This document shows positions 19,144-25,365 of a stretch of DNA of 25,365 nucleotides, in pieces (within the stretch, counting starts at the first letter, position 1; every line of letters starts with the position of its first letter). The notes under the pieces were generated by a model. The model saw only the letters and a program-made list of their open reading frames with translations, had not been told where the DNA came from and did not search any database. Made by a program: the position numbers and the translations under genes. This DNA comes from a virus. Location of the stretch: the IMG/VR virus record IMGVR_UViG_3300025151_000271, positions 1-25,365 of that record; one strand, written 5' to 3'.

Positions 19144-21077
19144 TTAATATAAAGGTAATAGATGGCAAAGCTCAAGCTAGTGTAGATGGGCTTACTAAAG
19201 GTTTTGTAGACTTAGATACTGCATTAACTAAAGTAAAAACTTCTACAGTACAAGCTAGTAAAGCTACAGATAATTTAGGTAAGAAAAACCTAGACCTTAT
19301 GTCTAAGGCTGGCCTTGCAGGGGCCACCCTTACTGAGGTTGGTAGAACTATATCAGATTTACCCTATGGTATTAGAGGTGTTGCTAACAACTTGTCGCAG
19401 CTCTCGACGTTGTTTGTTACTCTTATTAGCACAACAGGAGGTTTTAAAAATGCAATGAAGTTGTTAAGTATGCAAATAATGGGGCCACTCGGAATTATAT
19501 TAGCATTCCAAGCTGCATTAGCTGCATTAGATTATTTCGCTGGCGGTGTAAAAAAGGCTTCAGATGCAATTGACTCATTTGGTAATAAATTTGGAGAATC
19601 AGCAGCTAAATTAATAACTTATAAAAACGTGCTTAATGACGCTACTATATCTGCAAAAGAAAAAAGGCACGTTCTAAAAGAAGTTACAAAAGAAACGGGT
19701 GGATTAAATGTTAAATTGGATGAAAATAATCAACTAACATCAGAGTCAACTAGGTTATTAGATGACAACATAGAAAAATTAAAAGAACAGGCTGAAGTTA
19801 GAGCGATAATAGATAGGCTTACTCAATTAAATACTAATAAGTTAAAATTAGAATACGAATTAAGTCAGCAAACCGAAGGTCAATATGATAGGTTCCTAAA
19901 GTCAATAGATGCAGCAGGAGCAGCAATTGGTAGTTTACCAAGTATATCCGACTTTCTGCAATTAGGTAAGTTAGAGAAATTTGCTGAGTTTGTTGGATTA
20001 GACGAGATAAAACGCATAGGAGGTGACTTAGAAGATGTTAATAACGAGATAGCTTCTTTGTTAGAGAAATTATCTGGCAAAACCTTAAATGTGTTCAAAG
20101 ACTTAAAAAAGGGTGGGAGAGCTAGAAAAATCGTTGACGACTTCAATCAATACTTTACCAAAGAAATGGATGCTCTAAATGTAGCTAGGGCTGGCAGTGA
20201 AATAAGAAGATTAAAGGAAGAAAGATTCCAAAGATCAAATTCTTTAAACATAGAGATTGCAAATAGAAAAGCTAAAGAGAAAAAATTATTTGAAGATGGT
20301 ATTATAGATCAAGAGGAATATAACTTTAGAATAGGAGAATTAGAGTTTCTCAAGGGAGAAAAAATGATTCAAATAAACAAAGAAATTGACCGAGCTATAA
20401 ATGAAGCTAGAATAAATAACTTTATGGGTCAAGTAGAGCTTATTGCTAGTATTGGGGATCAATTCCTTGAGTCTGAAATATCCAGAGAAGAAAGAAAAAC
20501 TGTTTTAATGAATAATCAACTTAAAGAAAGATTAAGAAATGATAGTTTATCAGCAAAAGAAAGGGAAAGTATAAATGCTCAGATAGAAGCTAACGAGGAA
20601 AATCTACAAAAGAAAAGAGATAAGTTAGCCGAGAAGCAATTTAAAATACAAAAAGCAGTATCTATAGGTCAGGCATTAATAAATACCTATGAGATGGCTA
20701 ACAGGGCGTATAATGCAGTATTGGCTGGGCCAGAAAAGTTTCTGGGTATATCTGCTTTAGTATTGGCTAAAATTGCAGCAGGTACAGCAACCGCCTTAGG
20801 TCTCGCTAACGTAGCTGCAATTGCTAGACAACAATTTGTTCCTTCTGCATTATCAGCAGGTGGCGGTGCTGGAGGTGGAGGTGGAGCAGGTGGGGCAGGA
20901 GCCGGCATAGAAGCTCCTGACTTCAATATAGTGGGTGCTTCGGCATCTAGTCAATTAGCTCAAACGGTAGCCGGTCAAGAAGCTAAACCTGTTAAAGCGT
21001 TTGTTGTTGGTAAAGACATATCATCACAATTAGAATTAGATAGAAATATAAGTAGTACAGCTTCATTCGGAGGATAA
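19119..21077 (+). CDS. tape measure protein
   Basis: The 652-residue product is long and helical, with a hydrophobic segment at about 99-140 (TLFVTLISTTGGFKN, MGPLGIILAFQAALAALDYF). It has a long charged coiled-coil region (about 180-510) with many ExxxR/KxxxE heptads, a hydrophobic helix near 555, and a Gly/Ala linker (SAGGGAGGGGGAGGAG) near 585. This is the usual plan of tape measure proteins, which set siphovirus tail length. 652 residues would specify a short to medium tail. It follows the chaperone and tail genes as expected. Confidence 0.75.
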   Translation: MAAQSEYLINIKVIDGKAQASVDGLTKGFVDLDTALTKVKTSTVQASKATDNLGKKNLDLMSKAGLAGATLTEVGRTISDLPYGIRGVANNLSQLSTLFVTLISTTGGFKNAMKLLSMQIMGPLGIILAFQAALAALDYFAGGVKKASDAIDSFGNKFGESAAKLITYKNVLNDATISAKEKRHVLKEVTKETGGLNVKLDENNQLTSESTRLLDDNIEKLKEQAEVRAIIDRLTQLNTNKLKLEYELSQQTEGQYDRFLKSIDAAGAAIGSLPSISDFLQLGKLEKFAEFVGLDEIKRIGGDLEDVNNEIASLLEKLSGKTLNVFKDLKKGGRARKIVDDFNQYFTKEMDALNVARAGSEIRRLKEERFQRSNSLNIEIANRKAKEKKLFEDGIIDQEEYNFRIGELEFLKGEKMIQINKEIDRAINEARINNFMGQVELIASIGDQFLESEISREERKTVLMNNQLKERLRNDSLSAKERESINAQIEANEENLQKKRDKLAEKQFKIQKAVSIGQALINTYEMANRAYNAVLAGPEKFLGISALVLAKIAAGTATALGLANVAAIARQQFVPSALSAGGGAGGGGGAGGAGAGIEAPDFNIVGASASSQLAQTVAGQEAKPVKAFVVGKDISSQLELDRNISSTASFGG

Positions 21078-21109
21078 GAACAAAAAGCAACTTAATAAGT
21101 TATTTAGGT

Positions 21110-22285
21110 ATGGAAGAAATAAAAGTAATCGAACTTATCATTGATGAGGAGAATGAAATCAGTGGAATAGATGCTATTTCAATCGTAGACGACCCAGCAA
21201 TACAAGAGGACTTCATTATGCTTAGTTCTCAAGAGGTAAAACTAGCAGAAGTAGATCAAGAGAAGAAGATTCTTATGGGGCCTGCTCTAATTCCTAATAA
21301 AAAGATATACCGAAGAAGTGGAGAGGATGAATATTACATTTATTTCTCTGAAGATACCGTCAGAAAAGCCTCAGAGCTTTTCCTGACTAAAGGATATCAA
21401 AATAATGCTACTTTAGAACACGATGGAGACCTAGATGGCTTATCTGTCGTAGAATCTTGGATTATAGACGATACAAATCAAGATAAATCAAGAAAATACG
21501 GTTTTGACCTACCTAATGGCACTTGGATGGTCTCTATGAAGGTATATGACGACTCAGTATGGTCAGATTACGTTAAAACAGGCAAAGTAAAAGGTTTTAG
21601 CATCGAAGGACATTTCGCAGATGCTATGGAAAGACCTCAAGAGCAACTTCCTGAGTATGGAGATGAAGAGCTAGAGGCTTTATCACTCATAGAAGAGCTT
21701 ACAGAGGCTATGGAGGTCGAATTACGCACATATGATGATTATCCTAAGGCTGCAAGAGAAAATGCACAGAAAGTCCTTGATTGGCGTTTGCGTTATGGTC
21801 GTGATGAGGTTAAAGGAATGACTAGGGTGGGCTGGCGAAGAGCCAATCAGCTCTCTAAAGGTCAAAAAATCAGCCGCTCAACGATTGCTAGGATGGCTTC
21901 ATTCAATAGACACCGTAGAAACGCTACTATAGACCCAGACTTAAGAGGAACGCCCTGGAAAGATGCAGGATACGTTGCTTGGCTTGGTTGGGGTGGTACT
22001 GAAGGTGTAAATTGGGCTATCCGTAAGATGAAGCAATTCAGGAGAGGGGAGTTTGCGTCTATGGTTATTGATAAGAACACCGCTATAATAGATGATAGGC
22101 TTGCGTATGCAACAAAGGAGCTTGCAGAGAAAGCTGCTGAAGATATTGGATGCGAAGGATATCACGAACACGAATTTGAGGGCGAAACCTGGTATATGCC
22201 CTGTGAAAAGCACAATCTAGCAGAGGTGGGACCAAAAGGTGGCATAAAAAGCTCTCCTAAAAAACACCCTAAATCTTCAAAATGA
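21110..22285 (+). CDS. XkdF-type prohead protease fused to two extra domains
   Basis: The 391-residue product has an XkdF-like serine protease at about 1-180 (ILMGPALIPNKKIYRR, TLEHDG with His104, KGFSIEGHF with Ser164). A second domain at about 208-308 (YPKAARENAQKVLDWRLRYG, GYVAWLGWGGTEGVNWA) is found in several phage structural or maturation proteins. A third small domain at about 330-368 (LAYATKELAEKAAEDIGCEG, then YHEHEFEGETWYMPCEKH) has Cys and His residues. A C-terminal Gly/Lys/Ser tail follows. The protease should mature the prohead. The role of the added domains is unknown. Confidence 0.7.
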   Translation: MEEIKVIELIIDEENEISGIDAISIVDDPAIQEDFIMLSSQEVKLAEVDQEKKILMGPALIPNKKIYRRSGEDEYYIYFSEDTVRKASELFLTKGYQNNATLEHDGDLDGLSVVESWIIDDTNQDKSRKYGFDLPNGTWMVSMKVYDDSVWSDYVKTGKVKGFSIEGHFADAMERPQEQLPEYGDEELEALSLIEELTEAMEVELRTYDDYPKAARENAQKVLDWRLRYGRDEVKGMTRVGWRRANQLSKGQKISRSTIARMASFNRHRRNATIDPDLRGTPWKDAGYVAWLGWGGTEGVNWAIRKMKQFRRGEFASMVIDKNTAIIDDRLAYATKELAEKAAEDIGCEGYHEHEFEGETWYMPCEKHNLAEVGPKGGIKSSPKKHPKSSK

Positions 22286-22434
22286 ACAGAAAGAAATTTG
22301 TTACACCATCGAATAGTAGTCCAAGAGGCGGACGTAGAGGATGTTTATGTAAAGACGGTAGGACTTACAGTAAGAAATGCTGCGATGGGTCACTCCAGGC
22401 TCAAGGTATAGGTCCTACTAGCGGAACAAGTTAA
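22282..22434 (+). CDS. 50-residue cysteine-rich protein of the CLCKDG...CC type
   Basis: ATG 22282 to TAA 22432-22434 gives RGCLCKDGRTYSKKCCDGSL, with four cysteines in CxC...CC spacing, then QAQGIG. I recall this tiny motif from head-gene clusters of many Bacteroidota phages. The cysteines could bind a metal or form disulfides. It overlaps the protease stop and precedes the scaffold gene. Confidence 0.65.
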   Translation: MNRKKFVTPSNSSPRGGRRGCLCKDGRTYSKKCCDGSLQAQGIGPTSGTS

Positions 22435-22504
22435 AAATACAACAAATACATACCGATTTAGTTAAGTAGTTAGTTAATTATTGTTTAACCTTATTAATTC
22501 GTAT

Positions 22505-22975
22505 ATGAAAGCTAACGAAATTGTAGAGCGTTTCAAAAACGTTTTACTTAGTACTGAGACTAAAGAAGAGGAAACTCCTGTAGTTGAAGACCAAGTAGAA
22601 TTGTCTGAGGAAGCTAAAGACATCCAAGTTGACGCTGCTGAGGAAGTTAAAGAAACTTCTGAAGAAGTTGAAATGACTGAAGAGCTAGAAGAAACTAAGG
22701 AAGTCGAAGAAGAAGTAATGGAAGAAGAAGATAAGTACGCTACTAAAGAAGAACTCGCTAAAGCTATGGCTGAAGTAAGAGGTATGATTGAAGAGCTTAC
22801 TGCACAAAAGGAAGAATTGGAAGTTCCAACTGAACTATCAAATCAAGAACCTGCTGTGGAGCCATTATCTCATAGTCCAGAAGCAGAGGTGTCTAAAAAA
22901 CCAACACACCTATTTGCACAAAATAGAAGTAAATCAACTCTTGACAGAGTAATGTCAAAAATAACAAACAACTAA
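22505..22975 (+). CDS. capsid scaffold-like protein
   Basis: The 156-residue product starts MKANEIVERFKNVLLSTETK. It is extremely acidic (runs of Glu at about 30-80), has a helical segment (KYATKEELAKAMAEVRGMIE, then ELTAQKEEL) and a basic end (FAQNRSKSTLDRVMSKITNN). This charge pattern and its place directly before the capsid gene are typical of scaffolding proteins. I use ATG 22505; the upstream TTG at 22481 would add an unrelated hydrophobic piece. Confidence 0.7.
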   Translation: MKANEIVERFKNVLLSTETKEEETPVVEDQVELSEEAKDIQVDAAEEVKETSEEVEMTEELEETKEVEEEVMEEEDKYATKEELAKAMAEVRGMIEELTAQKEELEVPTELSNQEPAVEPLSHSPEAEVSKKPTHLFAQNRSKSTLDRVMSKITNN

Positions 22976-22986
22976 AATAAAATAAA

Positions 22987-23907
22987 ATGCCAAATCCAAC
23001 TATTACTAGTTCATACGCAGGCGAATTTGCTGGCAAGTATTTAGCTGCTGCACTTTTATCTGCTGATACCTTAGATCAAGGTACTATCACTATTCTGCCT
23101 AACGTAAAATACAAGGCAGCTATGAAAGTAGGTGCTTTTTCAAATCTTGTTCGTTCTGCGGACTGCGATTTTGACTCAAGTACTTCAGGAATGACACTTA
23201 CAGAAAGAGTGCTTACTCCTACTGAGTTACAAGTAAACCTACAAATCTGTAAAAAAGAATTACACGCTGACTGGGAAGCTGCTCAGATGGGTTATTCTGC
23301 TTTTGACAGCTTACCTCCGCTATTCTCTGATTTCGTAATCGGACAAGTAGCTGCTGAGGTTGCTAAAGCAACTGAAACTTCTATCTGGAGTGGTTCTGCT
23401 GGAGAAGGGTCTTTCGATGGTTTTGAAACTCTACTTGCTGCTGACGCAACTGTTGTAGACGTTACTGCTGCATCTGTTGATTCATCTAACGTAATTGCAC
23501 AATTAGGTGCTATCGTTGATGCTATTCCAACTGCTGTTTACGGAAAAGAAGACTTAACTTTATATGTATCTTCTAACATCGCAAGAGCTTATGTTCGTGC
23601 GCTTGGTGGATTCGTTGCTACTATCGGTGGTGCAGGTACTGACAACAAAGGTTCTCAGTGGTACAACGGTGGTCAACTTTCTTTCGAAGGTATCAATATA
23701 GTTGTAGCTAAAGGACTTGCTGACAACACTGCTGTTGCAGCTCAGAAATCTAACTTATTCTTCGGAACAGGTCTATTAGATGACAGAAACGAAGTTAAGT
23801 TGATTGATATGGCTGATATCGATGGTTCACAAAATGTTCGTGTAGTTATGCGCTATACTGCAGGTGTACAATTCGGAATCGGTTCTGATATCGTTCTTTA
23901 TTCTTAA
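22987..23907 (+). CDS. major capsid protein, HK97-fold type
   Basis: The 306-residue product matches a flavophage capsid family. It has MPNPTITSSYAGEFAGKYLA at the start, LPNVKYKAAMKVG (about 38-50), TLTERVLTPTELQVNLQICK (about 70-89), a helix DFVIGQVAAEVAKATETSIW and a C-terminal FGIGSDIVLYS. Codon use is strongly biased to favoured GCT/GTT/ACT codons, as in a highly expressed gene. It follows the scaffold gene by 11 bp and ends with a strong terminator. Confidence 0.8.
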   Translation: MPNPTITSSYAGEFAGKYLAAALLSADTLDQGTITILPNVKYKAAMKVGAFSNLVRSADCDFDSSTSGMTLTERVLTPTELQVNLQICKKELHADWEAAQMGYSAFDSLPPLFSDFVIGQVAAEVAKATETSIWSGSAGEGSFDGFETLLAADATVVDVTAASVDSSNVIAQLGAIVDAIPTAVYGKEDLTLYVSSNIARAYVRALGGFVATIGGAGTDNKGSQWYNGGQLSFEGINIVVAKGLADNTAVAAQKSNLFFGTGLLDDRNEVKLIDMADIDGSQNVRVVMRYTAGVQFGIGSDIVLYS

Positions 23908-23926
23908 TAAACTGAAACATTAATCT

Positions 23927-23967
23927 AAAAGGGGTAGGTAAGCCTTAGAGCCTACCTGCCCTTTTTT
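23927..23967 (+). terminator. intrinsic terminator after the capsid gene
   Basis: AAAAGGGGTAGGT pairs with ACCTGCCCTTTT (one bulge, one G-U pair), followed by TTTTTT. Confidence 0.9.
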
Positions 23968-23982
23968 AATACTTAAATAATT

Positions 23983-24531
23983 ATGGCTTGTGATTTAACT
24001 AGAGGTAGAAAAGAACCCTGCAAAGACGTAGTAGGCGGTATAAAAGCTGTTTACTTTACTGATTTCGGTGACTTCGGAACTGTTACACAAACAAACGATG
24101 AGATTACTGATATGTCAGGAACTTTCACTGCCTTCAAATATGACGTAAAAGGAAACTCTTCTCTTGAGCAAACTATCAACGCTTCTCGTGAGAATGGAAC
24201 TTCTTTTTATGAGCAAACACTAAATCTAACCCTACACAAACTAAGTAAGGAAGACCACAAAGAGATTAAAATCTTAGCTGCTGGCCGTCCTCATATTGCT
24301 GTAGAAGACTATAACGGAAACGTAATGGTTGTAGGTTTAGAACACGGTGCTGATGTATCAGGCGGTACAATCGTAACAGGTGCTGCTATGGGAGACCTAA
24401 GCGGATATACTCTTACGTTTACTGCACAGGAAACTAAGCCTGCTAACTTTGTCGATAGCCCAACGGCTGCTGACCCATACGCAGGAATGTCAAGTGCTAC
24501 TGTAACTGTAACTGAAGGAACCAATTCTTAA
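23983..24531 (+). CDS. major tail tube protein
   Basis: The 182-residue product reads MACDLTRGRKEPCKDVVGGI, KAVYFTDFGDFG, FKYDVKGNSSLEQTINASRE and NGTSFYEQTLNLTLHKLSKE. It continues with VEDYNGNVMVVGLEHGADV and GGTIVTGAAMGDLSGYTLTF. I recall this layout as the tail tube protein of Bacteroidota siphophages. Its place right after the capsid gene, while most tail genes lie 4-10 kb upstream, is unusual. The stop codon TAA lies inside a copy of the dispersed repeat. A biased codon choice suggests high expression. Confidence 0.7.
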   Translation: MACDLTRGRKEPCKDVVGGIKAVYFTDFGDFGTVTQTNDEITDMSGTFTAFKYDVKGNSSLEQTINASRENGTSFYEQTLNLTLHKLSKEDHKEIKILAAGRPHIAVEDYNGNVMVVGLEHGADVSGGTIVTGAAMGDLSGYTLTFTAQETKPANFVDSPTAADPYAGMSSATVTVTEGTNS

Positions 24532-24558
24532 ACATAGTAGGTTCTTAAACGCAATAGG
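24525..24558 (+). repeat. repeat cluster C: two tandem copies of the dispersed motif
   Basis: TTCTTAAACATAGTAGG (24525-24541) and TTCTTAAACGCAATAGG (24542-24558) are exactly 17 bp apart. The first contains the tail tube stop codon and the second overlaps the left arm of the terminator. Confidence 0.85.
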
Positions 24559-24584
24559 CCTCACCTTTATGGTGGGGCTTTTTT
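24556..24584 (+). terminator. intrinsic terminator after the tail tube gene
   Basis: AGGCCTCACC and GGTGGGGCTT pair over 10 positions (two G-U) around TTTAT, followed by TTTT. The left arm shares AGG with the repeat. Confidence 0.9.
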
Positions 24585-24618
24585 GTAAACAAATAGTTCG
24601 ATTTCAAGTTATATAGAT

Positions 24619-25365
24619 ATGAATGTGTTAATTCCATCAACATCTAGTCAAGAAATAAAAATAATACCTAGAGATTATACTCCAGGAAGTAATTTTACCG
24701 TTATTCTAATTGAAGACGGAAGTGGTAAAAAACAAACCATAACAGGGGTTACAGGTATTTTAGAGGGGAACTACTTTAAGTTAACAGTTGCCTTTACTAT
24801 ACTAATTGCAAACTCAACTTATTTCATAGAAGTTCAAAATCAAGATGGAAGTGTTATATATAAAGGAAAAGTATTCTGCACCACAAGAACAGATAAGAGA
24901 TATAAAGCATCTTTAAACACAGGTAAATATAGCGAACACACATCTAACACGCTTAATCAAAAATATATAATTGTTGATGGTGGATCGACAGATGAAGCTC
25001 CTATCGGAGGCGGTGGCGGAGGCGGAGCTAGCGATGTTATTATTTGTTATGATGAAGGAGATATGGCCGCATTAACAAGCGCATTCCAAATATGTAACTT
25101 ATATTGTGTTACTATAAATGACACTACATACGATGATTGGTACTTACCTTCAAAAGAGGAAGCTGAAGAGTTATATAGATATCTAGGACTTCTTAATCAA
25201 GTTGCTGTACAATACGGATATGACCCATATTATGTTCCAGAAGTGGTGTCAACACCATCTGGACCTAGTCAAACAAATTTATATTATTGGACATCAACAG
25301 AAAGAGTTGAATCACCAAGCAGAGCTTATGTTTATCAGAGATGGTTTTATAATCCACCAATATCA
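24619..25365 (+). CDS. partial tail fibre-like protein with DUF1566/C-type-lectin-like domain
   Basis: ATG 24619 opens a frame with no stop before the window ends (249 codons seen). The N-terminal part (about 1-105) is beta-rich and typical of small Bacteroidota phage fibre proteins (PSTSSQEIKIIPRDYTPGSN, FIEVQNQDGSVIYKGKVF). A Gly linker (GGGGGGGAS, about 130-138) leads to a second domain with YDDWYLPSKEEAEELYRYLG and YYWTSTERVES. These match the WYLPSxEE and YWTSTE marks of DUF1566 (Fib_succ_major) proteins, which share the C-type lectin fold. It probably binds the host surface. The true end is outside the window. Confidence 0.65.
   Translation, partial: MNVLIPSTSSQEIKIIPRDYTPGSNFTVILIEDGSGKKQTITGVTGILEGNYFKLTVAFTILIANSTYFIEVQNQDGSVIYKGKVFCTTRTDKRYKASLNTGKYSEHTSNTLNQKYIIVDGGSTDEAPIGGGGGGGASDVIICYDEGDMAALTSAFQICNLYCVTINDTTYDDWYLPSKEEAEELYRYLGLLNQVAVQYGYDPYYVPEVVSTPSGPSQTNLYYWTSTERVESPSRAYVYQRWFYNPPIS

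Noticed and set aside
1-25365. Integrase, attachment site or lysogeny genes
   Set aside because: No recombinase, repressor pair or tRNA-like att sequence is visible, so a temperate lifestyle cannot be supported from this window.

Overview
This window looks like one contiguous stretch of a tailed (siphovirus-type) phage genome whose host is probably a marine or freshwater member of the Bacteroidota, most likely a flavobacterium. Four things point there: the low GC content; the lack of Shine-Dalgarno sequences; several perfect Bacteroidota promoter boxes of the form TAnnTTTG; and protein families known from flavophages (ERF recombinase, 3TM holin, a KRPGVHSK...YRGQGR small basic protein, RecE-like exonuclease, SET protein, XkdF-type prohead protease, the small CLCKDG cysteine protein). 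All credible genes are on the + strand and packed tightly, often with stop and start sharing bases (TAATG or ATGA), which suggests translational coupling. I see no tRNA, rRNA, CRISPR array, IS element or integrase.

Layout. 1-1412 is a lysis module: a 32-residue membrane peptide, an M15-type peptidase endolysin, a 3TM holin, a small basic protein, and a second M15-like protein that has lost two of three zinc ligands. 1413-1602 is a hairpin followed by an extremely AT-rich block with a 12-bp inverted repeat. 1603-8266 is the early replication, recombination and nucleotide module: ERF annealing protein, SSB-like protein, RecA-like ATPase, RusA resolvase, sigma-like factor, possible nuclease, dATP/dGTP diphosphohydrolase-like protein, RecE-like exonuclease, DnaA domain IV-like protein and SET protein. 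8266-9868 holds the small and large terminase subunits. 9869-13057 is an accessory block of three short transcription units, each behind a very similar promoter. 13058-13674 is a 617-bp geneless, highly structured region. 13675-21077 is the tail module: frameshifted assembly chaperone, tail terminator-like protein, gp10-like protein, two large tail/baseplate proteins and the tape measure. 21110-24531 is the head module (XkdF-type protease fusion, small Cys protein, scaffold, major capsid) followed by the tail tube. From 24619 a fibre-like gene with a DUF1566/C-type-lectin-like C-terminus runs off the end. No portal gene is visible.

Two sequence systems stand out. The first is a dispersed, strictly + strand motif with core TTAAACGCAG (17-mer unit TTCTTAAACGCAGTAGG). 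It forms three intergenic clusters next to hairpins or terminators and recurs inside RusA, a possible nuclease, SET and TerL genes, mostly read in the same frame as x-Lys-Arg-Ser. The second is a set of three promoters (before 10121, 11295 and 12688), each carrying three or four copies of an 11-bp TTAACATTnnC repeat spaced exactly 11 bp apart and ending 18-19 bp before a perfect TAnnTTTG box. These look like a dedicated phage regulon that could be read or controlled by a phage factor, for example the sigma-like protein at 4189. Function in both cases is inference; the sequence patterns are directly visible.
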